Shown one piece after another: positions 17,120 to 26,790 of a stretch of DNA of 64,000 bases. Location: contig CAWALL010000016.1 of assembly GCA_963782885.1 (NCBI GenBank), positions 1 through 64,000 on the forward strand, read 5' to 3'. How positions within the stretch are numbered: position 1 is the stretch's first letter; each line of letters begins with the position of its first letter. The stretch comes from DATAOG01 sp963782885. GTDB lineage: Bacteria > Pseudomonadota > Alphaproteobacteria > Geminicoccales > Geminicoccaceae. The position numbers and the translations under genes were made by a program. Below the pieces are notes generated by a model, which saw nothing but the letters and a program-made list of their open reading frames with translations, searched no databases and had not been told where the DNA came from.

Positions 17120-19219
17120 GTGGCAGCCATCGGCGGGCAACCCAAGGCGCTGCGGGTCGCGGCCGACATCGGCGGCACCTTCACCGACCTCGCGGCGAGC
17201 GACGGCGCGGGCGGGCTGCTCGTGCACAAGCTGTCCTCGACGCCGGGAGCACCCGAGCGGGCGGTGATCCGCGGCATCGCCGAGATCCTGGAGCTGGCGG
17301 GCGGCACGCCCGCGGACGTGGTCGAGGTGCTGCACGGCACCACGGTCGGCTCGAACACGATCCTCGAGCGCAAGGGGGCCGCGACCGGCCTGCTGACCAC
17401 CGCCGGCTTCAGGGACGTCCTCGAGATCGGCCGGCTGCGCACGCCCGAGCTGTACGACCTCGCCTGGGACAAGCCCGAGCCCTTGATCGCGCGACGCCAC
17501 CGGCTCGAGGTCGTGGAGCGGATCGGCGGCCAGGGCGAGGTGATCCAGGCACTCGAGCCGGCGAGCGTGGTCGCGGCCGCGGAGCGCCTGCTCGCGGCCG
17601 GTATCGAAAGCCTCGCGATCTGCTTCATCAACAGCTACCGCAACCCCGCCCACGAGCAGCAGGCGGCAGCGCTGCTGCGCGAGCGTTTCCCGGAACTCGA
17701 CGTCAGCGCCTCGTTCGAGATCCTGCCCCAGATCAAGGAGTACGAGCGGACCAGTACGGTCGCGGTCAACGCCTACCTGCGCCCGGTGCTGCGCCGATAT
17801 CTGGAGCGCTTGGCGGAGGGCCTTGCCGCGATCGGCATCCGCGCGCCCCTGCTGGTCGTGACTTCCAACGGCGGCATGGCGGGCGTCCGGACGGCGGTGG
17901 CAAAGCCTGCCTTTTTCGTCGGCTCCGGGCCGGCCGCCGGCGTTACGGGCGCGGCCGCGCTCGGCCGGAGCCTGGGCGAGAAAGACCTGATCGCGTTCGA
18001 CATGGGCGGCACGACGGCCAAGGCCTCGCTGATCGAGGCGGGCGAGGTCGCCCGCGTCCAGGAGTACGAGTTCCGGGACGGCATCAGCAGCCCGAGCCGG
18101 TTCATCAAGGCGGGCGGCTACATGCTCAAGGTGCCGGCGATCGACATCGCCGAGGTCGGGGCCGGCGGCGGCTCGATCGCGAGCGTCGATCCGGGTGGTC
18201 TGCTGAGCGTCGGGCCGATCTCCGCCGGCGCCGAGCCCGGGCCCGCCTGCTACGGCCTGGGCGGCGAGCGGCCGACCGTGACCGATGCCAACCTCGTGCT
18301 CGGCTATCTCAATCCGGAGGCGCTGGCCGGCGGCGCGCTGCCGCTCGACCCGGCGTGCGCCGAGGCCGCGATCGAGCGCGATCTGGCGCGCCCGCTCGGC
18401 CTGTCCGTGTCCGAGGCAGCGTTCGGCGTCCGTGCGGTGGTCAACGCCAACATGGCGCGCGCGATCCGCGCGGTCACGGTCGAGCGCGGCCTCGATCCGC
18501 GCGCTTTCACGCTGGTCGCCTTCGGCGGCGGCGGCCCGGTCCACGCCGCCGATCTCGCCGCAATGCTCGGCATCCGGCGGGTCCTGCTGCCGAGCTTTCC
18601 GGGCGTGTTCACGGCGCTCGGCATGCTGACCGGCGACGTCCAGCTCGAGTTCGCCAGAGCCGTCGCCGCACCGCTCGACGGGCTTGATCTGGAGCAGGCG
18701 ATCGCCGTCATCGAGGCATTGCGTCAGGAGGCGGCATCCGCGCTCGCGGCGGAGGGCTTTGCGGACGACCGCCAGCGGGTCACCTTCGAAGCGGACATCC
18801 GGTTTGCCGGCCAGGACAGCGAGCTTGCGATCCCGTTCTCGGGTGCCCGGCTCGGCCTCGCCGACCTGTGCGCCGGGTTCCTCGCGGCCTACGAGAAGCT
18901 GTTCCAGTACACCGCGGACGACCCGCTCGAGCTCGTCAATCTGCGCGCGATCGGCCGCGGCATCCGGGCCGGGCGGCTCGATCTCGCAGTGTCCGCGAGG
19001 ACGAGGCGCGCGCGGCCGGGGGGCGGGCAGCGGATGGTCCTGTTCGAGCGGGCGCAGGGCGTCCTTCCGGTGCCGGTGATCGATCGCGACGCGCTCGCCG
19101 GCAGCCGGCTCGAGGGGCCGCTGATCATCGAGAGCCTGGATACCACGATCGTGGCGCCGCCCGGCGCGACCCTTGCCGCCGATGCCGCCGGCAACCTCAT
19201 GATGGAGCTCCCGGCATGA
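17120..19219 (+). CDS. Hydantoinase/oxoprolinase subunit A (HyuA family)
   Basis: A 699-residue ATP-dependent enzyme subunit with the actin-like ATPase fold: AADIGGTFTDL near the N-terminus, HGTTVGSNTILERKGA, FDMGGTTAKASL, EVGAGGGSIA and GAEPGPACYGLGG, FGGGGPVHAADL. HyuA partners HyuB to open hydantoins or 5-oxoproline using ATP; related pairs carboxylate acetone or acetophenone. It begins with GTG 17120, 3 bases after the aldolase gene, with GGAG before it. The stop overlaps the hyuB start by 4 bases, so translation is coupled. Confidence 0.92.
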   Translation: MAAIGGQPKALRVAADIGGTFTDLAASDGAGGLLVHKLSSTPGAPERAVIRGIAEILELAGGTPADVVEVLHGTTVGSNTILERKGAATGLLTTAGFRDVLEIGRLRTPELYDLAWDKPEPLIARRHRLEVVERIGGQGEVIQALEPASVVAAAERLLAAGIESLAICFINSYRNPAHEQQAAALLRERFPELDVSASFEILPQIKEYERTSTVAVNAYLRPVLRRYLERLAEGLAAIGIRAPLLVVTSNGGMAGVRTAVAKPAFFVGSGPAAGVTGAAALGRSLGEKDLIAFDMGGTTAKASLIEAGEVARVQEYEFRDGISSPSRFIKAGGYMLKVPAIDIAEVGAGGGSIASVDPGGLLSVGPISAGAEPGPACYGLGGERPTVTDANLVLGYLNPEALAGGALPLDPACAEAAIERDLARPLGLSVSEAAFGVRAVVNANMARAIRAVTVERGLDPRAFTLVAFGGGGPVHAADLAAMLGIRRVLLPSFPGVFTALGMLTGDVQLEFARAVAAPLDGLDLEQAIAVIEALRQEAASALAAEGFADDRQRVTFEADIRFAGQDSELAIPFSGARLGLADLCAGFLAAYEKLFQYTADDPLELVNLRAIGRGIRAGRLDLAVSARTRRARPGGGQRMVLFERAQGVLPVPVIDRDALAGSRLEGPLIIESLDTTIVAPPGATLAADAAGNLMMELPA

Positions 19220-20973
19220 CGGCAGCGCTCGACAACTCGACCGACCCGATCACCTTCGCCGTGGTCAAGAGCGCGCTCGATTCGGTGGTCGACGACATGG
19301 CCTACACGATCATGCGCACCGCGCGCTCGGAGATCGTGCGCGACGTCCTCGACTATTCGGCAACGCTCTGCAACGCCAGGGGCGAGCTGATCGCGCAGGC
19401 CAAGACCGTGGCGCTGCATCTGGGCGCCGTGCCGGATGCGATCGCCCGCGTGCTCGACGAGTACGGCGGAGACCTCGCTCCGGGCGATGCGATCATCCTG
19501 AACGATCCCTACAGCGGCGGCATGCACCTGCCGGACGTGTTCATGTTCTGGCCGATTTTTTTCGAACAGAGGCTGCGGGGCTTCGCCGTCGTCGTCATCC
19601 ACCACAGCGACATGGGCGGCCGCGTGCCGGGCTCGAACGCCAGCGATTCGACCGAGATCTTCCAGGAAGGGCTGCGCATCCCGCCGACCAAGCTGTACGA
19701 GGCGGGCAAGCCGAACCGGACGCTGTTCGGGCTGATCGAGCGGAACGTCCGCCTGCCGGAGACGGTCAAGGGCGACCTCGGCGCCCAGCTCGCCGCCTGC
19801 CGCATGGGCGAGCGTGGCTATCTCCGCCTGCTCGAGCGCTATGGCGCAGAGCCCATGGAGCAGTACCAGGCGGCGCTGATCGACTACGCCGAGCGCCTGA
19901 CCCGGGCCGAGATCGAGGGCTGGCCGGATGGCACCTACCGCTTCGAGGACTTCGTCGACGACGACGGCTTTTCCGAGGAGCCGATCCCGATCCGGGTCCG
20001 GATCACGGTCGCGGGCGACCGGCTCGCGGTCGACTTCGCCGGCTCCTCGCCCCAGGTGCGGGGCGCGATCAACAGCACGCTGTCGTTCGTCAAGTCCGCG
20101 ACCTATCTGAGCGTCCGCTGCGTCCTCGATCACGACGTGCCGAACAATTCCGGCGTGTTCCGCTGCATCGACATCGAGGCTCCGCCCGGTTCGATCCTGA
20201 ACGCGCAGACGCCGGCGCCGGTCGCGGCCCGCGCGCTGACCGGCTACCGGGTGGTCGACGCCATGCTCGGCTGCCTGGCCCAGATCGTCCCGGACAAGGT
20301 GCCGGCCGCCGGCGAGGGCGGCAACACCGTGGTCTGCATCGGCGGCTACCGGGAGGACCGGCGGCCGTTCGTGATGGTCGACATGATCAACGGCGCCTGG
20401 GGCGGCAGGCCCGGCAAGGACGGAATCGAGGCGATCACCAACCCGTCGCAGAACATGTCGAACACGCCGGTCGAGGTTCTGGAGGCACGGCTGCCGGTGC
20501 TGATCGAGGACTATGGCCTGGTCCCGGACAGCTGCGGTGCCGGCCGTTTCCGCGGTGGCCTCGGCCTGGTCCGGACCTATCGCCTGACCGCGGCCGAGGC
20601 GGTGCTCCAGCTGCGCTCCGACCGGCGCCGGTTCCGGCCCTATGGGCTCGCGGGCGGCGGGCCCGCGGCGCCGAGCCTGAACCTGCTCAATCCGGACGGC
20701 CAGGCTCGCGTGCTGCCGAGCAAGGTCACGATGACGATCCGCGCCGGCGACGTCGTCCGCCACGTCCAGAGCGGCGGCGGCGGCCATGGCGACCCGCTCG
20801 GGCGCGAGCCCGCCCTGATCGCGCGCGATCTCGCCGACGGCAAGGTCACCCGGGACTACGCAGAACGCGAGCATGGCGTTATCGTGGACCCGGTGACGCT
20901 CGAGATCGATGCCGCCGGCACCGAGCGACGGCGCGAGCAGCGCCGACAGCCAACGAGCCAAGGGCCGGGATAG
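19216..20973 (+). CDS. Hydantoinase/oxoprolinase subunit B (HyuB family)
   Basis: A 585-residue HyuB-type subunit. It opens with DPITFAVVKSALDSVVDDMAYTIMRTARS, the usual HyuB N-terminus, and contains LNDPYSGGMHLPD, HHSDMGGRVPGSN, NSTLSFVKSATYLS and, near the C-terminus, RAGDVVRHVQSGGGGHGDPL. It supplies the metal-containing half of the HyuAB complex. ATG 19216 overlaps the hyuA stop (ATGA), and the longer upstream frame is rejected because it lies within hyuA. The substrate is likely what the adjoining TRAP transporter imports. Confidence 0.92.
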   Translation: MTAALDNSTDPITFAVVKSALDSVVDDMAYTIMRTARSEIVRDVLDYSATLCNARGELIAQAKTVALHLGAVPDAIARVLDEYGGDLAPGDAIILNDPYSGGMHLPDVFMFWPIFFEQRLRGFAVVVIHHSDMGGRVPGSNASDSTEIFQEGLRIPPTKLYEAGKPNRTLFGLIERNVRLPETVKGDLGAQLAACRMGERGYLRLLERYGAEPMEQYQAALIDYAERLTRAEIEGWPDGTYRFEDFVDDDGFSEEPIPIRVRITVAGDRLAVDFAGSSPQVRGAINSTLSFVKSATYLSVRCVLDHDVPNNSGVFRCIDIEAPPGSILNAQTPAPVAARALTGYRVVDAMLGCLAQIVPDKVPAAGEGGNTVVCIGGYREDRRPFVMVDMINGAWGGRPGKDGIEAITNPSQNMSNTPVEVLEARLPVLIEDYGLVPDSCGAGRFRGGLGLVRTYRLTAAEAVLQLRSDRRRFRPYGLAGGGPAAPSLNLLNPDGQARVLPSKVTMTIRAGDVVRHVQSGGGGHGDPLGREPALIARDLADGKVTRDYAEREHGVIVDPVTLEIDAAGTERRREQRRQPTSQGPG

Positions 20974-21028
20974 CCGATCGCGCCACGCCCGTGACAACCA
21001 CAAAACAACCCCAACGGGAGACGAACCT

Positions 21029-22126
21029 ATGCAGATCCGCGACCTCAACCGGCGTCTGATCCTGGCGCTCGGCGCGGCGGCGCTGGCCCTGCCGATGCTC
21101 GGCCAGACGAGCCTCGCCCAGGAGAAGAAGGCGATCCGGATTTCCACGCCCTCGGTGCCCGAGGAGTGGAACGCCCAGATGCTCTACGTCTTCAAGGACT
21201 GGCTGGAGCGGTCGGCGCCGGACCAGTTCGACGTCCAGATCCACCTCAACGCGACCCTGTTCGCGCAGGGCACCGAGGTCGCGGCGATGCAGCGCGGCAA
21301 TCTCGAGGTCGGGCTGATCTCGGCCCAGGACATCTCGCGCCAGCTGCCCGAATGGTCGATCTTCACCGCCGGCTACCTGTTGCGTGACGTGCCGCATCAG
21401 AAGGCGGTGTTCTACGGGCCGATCGGCGACGAGTTGTTCAAGAAGGTCGCCGACAAGATGGACATCGAGATCCTGGCCGTGTCCTACCTCGGCACCCGCG
21501 AGCTCAATCTGCGCAAGAAGCGCGACGTCAAGACGCCCGCGGATCTCGAGGGCGTCAACCTGCGCATGCCGGGCTCCGACACCTGGCAGTTCCTGGGCAA
21601 GGCGCTCGGCGCCAACCCGACGCCGATGGCCTTCAACGAGGTCTATCTCGGCCTTCAGACCGGCACGATCGACGGCCAGGACAATCCCCTGCCGACCGTG
21701 CGCGCGGCCAAGTTCTACGAGGTCACCGAGCAGATCGTGATGACCAACCATCTGGTCGACAGCCTGTTCTTCGCGCTGGCCAAGCCCTTCTGGGACGGGC
21801 TAACCCCGGAGCAGCAGGCGAAGGTCAAAAACGCCGCCCGGGCGGCGGTCGAGTTCAACGACCAGAACGTGCTGCTCGAGGAGCAGGACGACGTCGCGTT
21901 CTTCAAGCAGCAGGGCCTCGAGGTCACGACCCCGGACGTCGAGGCGTTCCGCCAGCGGGTCCAGAAGATGTACCTGGATTCCGAGTTCTCCAAGGACTGG
22001 GAGCCCGGCCTGCTCGACCGGATCAACGCTACCCAGGCCAAGTGCGCGCCGAGCTCTCGGCGCCGGGACGGACGGCCGAGCCCCGCGGCCGTCTGTTCCG
22101 GCGCCTCAAGCGGGGCGCAGAGCTGA
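21029..22126 (+). CDS. TRAP transporter solute-binding protein (DctP family)
   Basis: A 365-residue periplasmic binding protein with a signal peptide (LILALGAAALALPMLGQTSLAQ). The DctP core shows LYVFKDWLERS, MQRGNLEVGLISAQD, VNLRMPGSDTWQFLGKALGANPTPMAFNEVYLGLQTGTIDGQDN, where the Arg of LRMPG would bind a carboxylate. GGGAG at about 21016-21020 serves ATG 21029. The last 28 or so residues (after INATQAK) are low-complexity and overlap dctQ by 85 bases, unlike normal family ends; the usual stop may have been lost. Confidence 0.9.
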   Translation: MQIRDLNRRLILALGAAALALPMLGQTSLAQEKKAIRISTPSVPEEWNAQMLYVFKDWLERSAPDQFDVQIHLNATLFAQGTEVAAMQRGNLEVGLISAQDISRQLPEWSIFTAGYLLRDVPHQKAVFYGPIGDELFKKVADKMDIEILAVSYLGTRELNLRKKRDVKTPADLEGVNLRMPGSDTWQFLGKALGANPTPMAFNEVYLGLQTGTIDGQDNPLPTVRAAKFYEVTEQIVMTNHLVDSLFFALAKPFWDGLTPEQQAKVKNAARAAVEFNDQNVLLEEQDDVAFFKQQGLEVTTPDVEAFRQRVQKMYLDSEFSKDWEPGLLDRINATQAKCAPSSRRRDGRPSPAAVCSGASSGAQS

Positions 22127-22566
22127 TCGCTGCCTCGATGTTCGCGGCGATGTTCACTGCCTTCCTAATCCAGATCGTGACCCGCTACGTGCTCGACAGC
22201 CCGGCCGGCTGGACGCTCGAGTTCTGCACGCTCGCTTACGTCTGGATCGTGTTCTTCGCGAGCGCCTTCGTGCTCCGCGAGCGCGAGCACATCGCCTTCG
22301 ACCTGCTCTATCAGGCCGCGCCGGCCGGTGGGCGGCGCCTGCTGGCGCTAGCCCAGAGCGTCATACTGGCGGTGACTTTCCTGATCGCGCTGCCCGGCGC
22401 CTACGACTACGTCAGCTTCATGCGCCGGGAGAAGACCTGGGTCCTGCACATCCCGTTCGATTTCGCGTTCGCCTGCTTTCTTCTGTTCATGGTCATGGTG
22501 ATCCTGCGCTCGGGCCTGCGGATCTGGCGCCTGCTCAGCCAAAGCTGGCGGGACGAGCTCCGATGA
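22042..22566 (+). CDS. TRAP transporter small permease (DctQ family)
   Basis: A 174-residue protein with four membrane segments, as expected for DctQ. The YVLDSPAGWTLEFCTLAYVWIVFFASAFVLREREHIAFDL stretch is characteristic. The GTG start at 22042 leaves a basic, soluble N-terminus before the first membrane segment; ATG 22138 would cut into that segment. It overlaps the end of dctP by 85 bases and its own stop overlaps the dctM start by 4 bases. It forms the membrane complex with DctM. Confidence 0.88.
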   Translation: MRAELSAPGRTAEPRGRLFRRLKRGAELIAASMFAAMFTAFLIQIVTRYVLDSPAGWTLEFCTLAYVWIVFFASAFVLREREHIAFDLLYQAAPAGGRRLLALAQSVILAVTFLIALPGAYDYVSFMRREKTWVLHIPFDFAFACFLLFMVMVILRSGLRIWRLLSQSWRDELR

Positions 22567-23858
22567 GCTCCCTGCTCGCGCTGATGTTCGGGCTGTTCTT
22601 CGGTTTCTGCGCGATCGGCCTGCCGATCGGCTTCGCGATGATCTCGTCCGGCATCATCTTCCTGGCGCTCGGCCATCAGGACCTGGGCCTGCTCGCCGAT
22701 CAGATCATGAACAACATGTACCGGAGCTTCGTCCTGCTCGCGGTGCCCTTGTTCATCTTCGCGGCCGACGTGATGAACGTCGGCTCGATCAGCGACCGGC
22801 TGCTCAACTTCGCGGTCCTGCTGGTCGGCCGGATCCGGGGCGGGCTTGCGCATGTCAACGTCGTCCTGAGCCTGATCTTCTCGGGCATGAGCGGCAGTGC
22901 CATCGCCGATGCCGCGGGCCCGGGCAAGCTGATGATCCAGCTGATGCTCAGGGGCGAGCGCTATCAGCCGGGCTTCGCCGGCGCGATCACCGCGGCCTCG
23001 GCGACCATTGGCCCGATCGTGCCGCCCTCGATCCCGATGGTGCTCTACGCGCTGGTCGCCAACACCTCAGTCGGCTACCTGTTCCTCGGCGGCGTCGTCC
23101 CGGGGCTGATCATGGCCGGCTCGCTGATGGCGGCGGTCGCGCTGATCGCCCATCGGCGCGGCTTTCCGATCGAGGCCCCGGTGCCGCGGGGCAAGCGCCT
23201 GCCGATTGTGCGCGACGCCTTTCCGGCGCTGCTCCTGCCGGTCATCCTTTTGGGCGGCATCTATTCGGGCGCCGTGACCCCGACCGAGGCGGCCGCGGTC
23301 GCCGCCGCCTATGCGCTGCTGCTCGCGATCGGCTTCTATCGGGCGCTCTCGCTTAGCGGCCTAGTGGAGGTGCTGATCGGCTCGGCGCGCGCGACCGCGG
23401 TGGTCGCGCTCGTGATCGCCGGCGCCTTCCTGTTCAACTACATCGTCTCGGCCGAGCAGCTGCCGCTCCGGCTCGGCGGCTGGCTCGCGACCCTCCAGGT
23501 GCCGCCGCTCGCCTTCCTGCTCGCGATCAACCTTCTGTTCCTGCTGCTCGGCTGCTTCGTCGACACCCTTTTGATGCTGCTCGTGATCGTGCCGATCCTG
23601 ATGCCCTCGGTCCGGGCGCTGCACATCGACACGGTGCATTTCGGCGTGGTCATCATCGTCAACATGATGATCGGGCTGGTGACGCCGCCCTATGGCGAGC
23701 TCCTGTTCGTGATCAGCGGTGTCACCGGGATCAGGCTGCAGGCCATGATCCGCGAGATCTGGCCGTTCCTGCTCGTGCTGATCGCGGCCCTGCTGGTGAT
23801 GGTGCTGGTGCCCGAGACGGTGCTCTGGCTGCCGCGCCAGTTCGGCTACAAGGGATAG
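22563..23858 (+). CDS. TRAP transporter large permease (DctM family)
   Basis: A 431-residue protein with about twelve membrane segments and DctM signatures: GLPIGFAMISSGI, GMSGSAIADAAGPGKLMI, ITAASATIGPIVPPSIPMVLYALVANTSVGYLFLGG and GLVTPPYGELLFV. It is the main sodium-coupled channel of the TRAP system. The start overlaps dctQ by 4 bases. Together with DctP and DctQ it would import the organic acid handled by the upstream HyuAB and aldolase. Confidence 0.94.
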   Translation: MSSLLALMFGLFFGFCAIGLPIGFAMISSGIIFLALGHQDLGLLADQIMNNMYRSFVLLAVPLFIFAADVMNVGSISDRLLNFAVLLVGRIRGGLAHVNVVLSLIFSGMSGSAIADAAGPGKLMIQLMLRGERYQPGFAGAITAASATIGPIVPPSIPMVLYALVANTSVGYLFLGGVVPGLIMAGSLMAAVALIAHRRGFPIEAPVPRGKRLPIVRDAFPALLLPVILLGGIYSGAVTPTEAAAVAAAYALLLAIGFYRALSLSGLVEVLIGSARATAVVALVIAGAFLFNYIVSAEQLPLRLGGWLATLQVPPLAFLLAINLLFLLLGCFVDTLLMLLVIVPILMPSVRALHIDTVHFGVVIIVNMMIGLVTPPYGELLFVISGVTGIRLQAMIREIWPFLLVLIAALLVMVLVPETVLWLPRQFGYKG

Positions 23859-23863
23859 CGCGC

Positions 23864-25066
23864 TTGCCGCCTGCCGGCCTGATCGCGCTCGTCTGCGTGA
23901 TCGAAATCCTGAGCATGACGCCGCTCGCGGCTTTCCCGGCGCTGATCCCGGTGTTCCGGGACGCCTGGGCGCTCAGCAACACCGGGGCGGGCTGGATCAG
24001 CGGCATCTTCTTCGCCGGCATGCTGGGCGCGGTCGCCCTCGGCACCGCGCTGACCGACCGGGTCGACGCCAAGCTCGTGTTCGCGAGCGGGCTCGCGATC
24101 AGCGGCCTGGCCGCGCTCGGCTTCGCCGGCACCGCGGACGGCGCCTGGTCGGCGGGCTTCTGGCGCGTCCTCCAGGGGGTCGGCTTCGGCGCCACCTACA
24201 TGCCGGGGCTGAAGCTCTTGACCGACCTGCTGCCGGTCCGGAGCGCCAGCCGGGCGACGTCCTTCTACACCGCGACCTATTATCTGGGCGCCGGCCTGTC
24301 CTACTTCGTCGCGCTCGAGGTCGAGACCGCGCTCGGCTGGCGAGGGACGTTCGCGTTGATCGCAGCCGGTCCGCTGACCGGCCTGCTGCTCGCCGCGCTG
24401 GTCCCGAGGCCGCCCCGGCCGGAGCGCCGGCCCGAGACCCGGCTGCTCGACTACCGCCCGGTCCTGGCCAGCCGCCGTACGCTCGGTTTTTCCCTGATTT
24501 ACGGGCTGCACAACGTCGAGGTGTTCGCGTTCAGCAGCTGGCTGGTGCCGCTCCTGGTGTTCAGCCGGACGCTCGAGGGCGGCCCGGCGCTCGGAAGCGA
24601 CGGCAGCCTCGGCGCGATCGCAGCACTGGTCTCGGTCGTGGGCCTGCCGGCCAGCATCGCCGGCAACGAGCTCGCCCAGCGGATCGGGCGCCAGCGGGTG
24701 ATCATCGGCGTCATGGTCGGCTCGGCGATGGTCGGCGTCGCGCTGGGCGCTCTGGCGGGCGGCGAGTACGCGCTGGTCGTCGCGCTGGCCTTCGTCTACA
24801 GCGCCGCGATCGCCGCCGATTCGGCGACCACGACCGCCGGCATCGTCGAGGTCGCGCCGCCCCGCTACAAGGGCACCACGATGTCGCTCTACGCGATCAT
24901 CGGCTTCACCGGCGCCCTGGTCGGACCGGTGATCTTCGGCGCCGCCCTCGACCTCGCCGGCGGCGAGCAGACGGTCCGCGCCTGGCTCGCCGCCTTCGGC
25001 GCGATCGCGCTGCTGATGCTGCTCGGACCCGTCGTGGTCCGCCGGCTGATCGGCATGGATCGCTGA
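23864..25066 (+). CDS. Major facilitator superfamily transporter
   Basis: A 400-residue, roughly 12-segment MFS carrier. The first half has WISGIFFAGMLGAVALGTALTDRVDAKLVF (the GxLxDR loop after TM2) and a long central loop with PRPPRPERRPE. The TTG start at 23864 follows dctM by 5 bases, so it is probably the last gene of the catabolic operon, perhaps a second uptake or an export route. The alternative that it is independent is less likely given the spacing. Substrate unknown. Confidence 0.85.
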   Translation: MPPAGLIALVCVIEILSMTPLAAFPALIPVFRDAWALSNTGAGWISGIFFAGMLGAVALGTALTDRVDAKLVFASGLAISGLAALGFAGTADGAWSAGFWRVLQGVGFGATYMPGLKLLTDLLPVRSASRATSFYTATYYLGAGLSYFVALEVETALGWRGTFALIAAGPLTGLLLAALVPRPPRPERRPETRLLDYRPVLASRRTLGFSLIYGLHNVEVFAFSSWLVPLLVFSRTLEGGPALGSDGSLGAIAALVSVVGLPASIAGNELAQRIGRQRVIIGVMVGSAMVGVALGALAGGEYALVVALAFVYSAAIAADSATTTAGIVEVAPPRYKGTTMSLYAIIGFTGALVGPVIFGAALDLAGGEQTVRAWLAAFGAIALLMLLGPVVVRRLIGMDR

Positions 25067-25074
25067 GGATCGGC

Positions 25075-25095
25075 GGTCCGCCGGCCCGGCGGACC
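25075..25095 (+). terminator. Hairpin at the end of the hyu-TRAP-MFS operon
   Basis: GGTCCGCCG and CGGCGGACC form a perfect 9-bp stem with a 3-base loop, 8 bases after the MFS stop codon. No U-run follows. More folded DNA (CGATCG repeats, 25103-25117) comes next. It is a plausible operon end, possibly needing Rho. The rest of the gap up to 25299 shows no gene. Confidence 0.4.
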
Positions 25096-25299
25096 CGGTC
25101 GACGATCGCAACGATCGGTCGACGACCGGACCAGAACTCGCCGGATCAAGTCAATCGGCGGCGAGCTGAGCCAAGCTGATCCGGCCGCGCTGCCCGCCGA
25201 GCATTGACATCCGGCTACGAATCTCTACATCGAGCACCAGTCCGTGGCGCCCAACCGGGACCTTACCTCCTTGAAATCACTCCCCCTAGAGGGGCCTGC

Positions 25300-26790
25300 A
25301 TGAAGTTCAGCGACTTTCCTCTCCGTCCGGAGATCCTTCAGGCGGTAGAGGATGCCGGATATCAGACGCCGACGCCGATCCAGGAACAGGCGATCCCGGT
25401 GATCTTGACCGGCGACGATTTGCTCGGGATTGCCCAGACCGGGACCGGCAAGACCGCCGCCTTCGTCCTGCCGATGATCGAACGGCTGGCATCCGGTCGG
25501 GCGAAGGCGCGGATGCCGCGCTCGCTGATCTTGAGCCCGACCCGGGAGCTGGCGACCCAGAGCGCCAATTACTTCGAGACCTACGGCAAACATCTCAATC
25601 TCTCGATGGCCCTGCTGATCGGCGGCGTCGGCATGGACGAGCAGTGGCGGCGGCTGGATCGCGGGGTCGACGTGCTGATCGCGACGCCTGGACGTCTGCT
25701 CGATCAGTTCGAGCGCGGCAAGGTGCTGCTCGGCGGCGTCACGATCCTGGTGATCGACGAGGCCGACCGGATGCTCGACATGGGCTTCATGCCGGATGTC
25801 GAGCGGATCGTGAATCTGGTCAGCAAGCGTCGCCAGACCCTGATGTTCTCGGCGACCATGCCGGCCGAGATCCGGCGGCTGGCGAACACCTTTCTGAACC
25901 ATCCGAAGGAGGTCCAGGCAACTCCGCCCGCGACCATGGCCGACCGCATCGAGGACTACGTCGCGATCGTGCCGCCGCGCCAGAAGTTCAAGGCGCTGCG
26001 GCGCCTGATCGAGGACCAGGACATCGACAACGCGCTGATCTTCTGCAACCGCAAGCGCGAGGTCGCGAGCCTGCGCCGCCAGATGGAGCGGAGCGGCTAC
26101 AGCGTGCGCGACATCCACGGCGATCTCGATCAGGCCCAACGCAGCGCGGCGCTCGACGCCTTCAAGCGCGGCGAGATCGCCTATCTGGTCGCGACCGACG
26201 TCGCCGCCCGCGGCCTCGACATCGCCATGATGCCCTGCGTCGTCAACTACGACGTCCCGACCCACGCCGAGGACTATGTGCACAGGATCGGGCGCACCGG
26301 CCGGGCCGGTCAGGCCGGTCGGGCGTTCACGCTGGTCCTGCCGGACGAGGGGCGGTTCGTCGACGCGATCACCCGCCTGACCGGCAAGCCGATCCCGAAG
26401 CTCGAGATCGTGGGTCTGGACGGTGCCGAACTCGCGCCCGCGACCCGCGGCCGGAGACGACGCGGCCAGGCCGCGGCGCCGGTTGCCGCGGACGCCGGAC
26501 CCGCGGCCGAGACAGAAACTGAAGCCACGCCGAGAGCCGAGGCCGAGACGAGACGAGCGGCCGACACCCGGCCTGAGGCGAAGCGGCCGGCCGCATCGCA
26601 GCCCCAGCCGGCGCGGACCGAGCGCGGCCGCGCCAGAGCCGAGCCGGCGCCGCGTGCAGGCAAGCGCCGCGATCGGCGGGACGGCGCGCCCGCGGATCAG
26701 CCGGTCGTCGGCATGGGCGATCACGTGCCCCTGTTCATGCGCCGACCGGTGCCGCAGGTCGCCGCCTTGCCAGAGGTCGCCGAGGACTGA
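25300..26790 (+). CDS. rhlE: DEAD-box RNA helicase, RhlE type
   Basis: A 496-residue helicase. It begins with the Q-motif (FSDFPLRPEIL...TPIQEQAIP) and has AQTGTGKTAAF (Walker A), PTRELA, TPGRLLD, VIDEADRMLDMGF (DEAD), SATMP, then the second RecA domain with VATDVAARGLDI and HRIGRTGRAGQ. After residue 385 comes a charged Arg/Ala/Glu-rich tail typical of RhlE proteins. It remodels RNA, for example in ribosome assembly or cold response. ATG 25300 starts the family consensus exactly. Confidence 0.95.
   Translation: MKFSDFPLRPEILQAVEDAGYQTPTPIQEQAIPVILTGDDLLGIAQTGTGKTAAFVLPMIERLASGRAKARMPRSLILSPTRELATQSANYFETYGKHLNLSMALLIGGVGMDEQWRRLDRGVDVLIATPGRLLDQFERGKVLLGGVTILVIDEADRMLDMGFMPDVERIVNLVSKRRQTLMFSATMPAEIRRLANTFLNHPKEVQATPPATMADRIEDYVAIVPPRQKFKALRRLIEDQDIDNALIFCNRKREVASLRRQMERSGYSVRDIHGDLDQAQRSAALDAFKRGEIAYLVATDVAARGLDIAMMPCVVNYDVPTHAEDYVHRIGRTGRAGQAGRAFTLVLPDEGRFVDAITRLTGKPIPKLEIVGLDGAELAPATRGRRRRGQAAAPVAADAGPAAETETEATPRAEAETRRAADTRPEAKRPAASQPQPARTERGRARAEPAPRAGKRRDRRDGAPADQPVVGMGDHVPLFMRRPVPQVAALPEVAED

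Noticed and set aside
15992..18544. 850-codon minus-strand open frame across the aldolase and hyuA genes
   Set aside because: No domains, no ribosome site, composition typical of an antisense shadow; the plus-strand genes have full family motifs.
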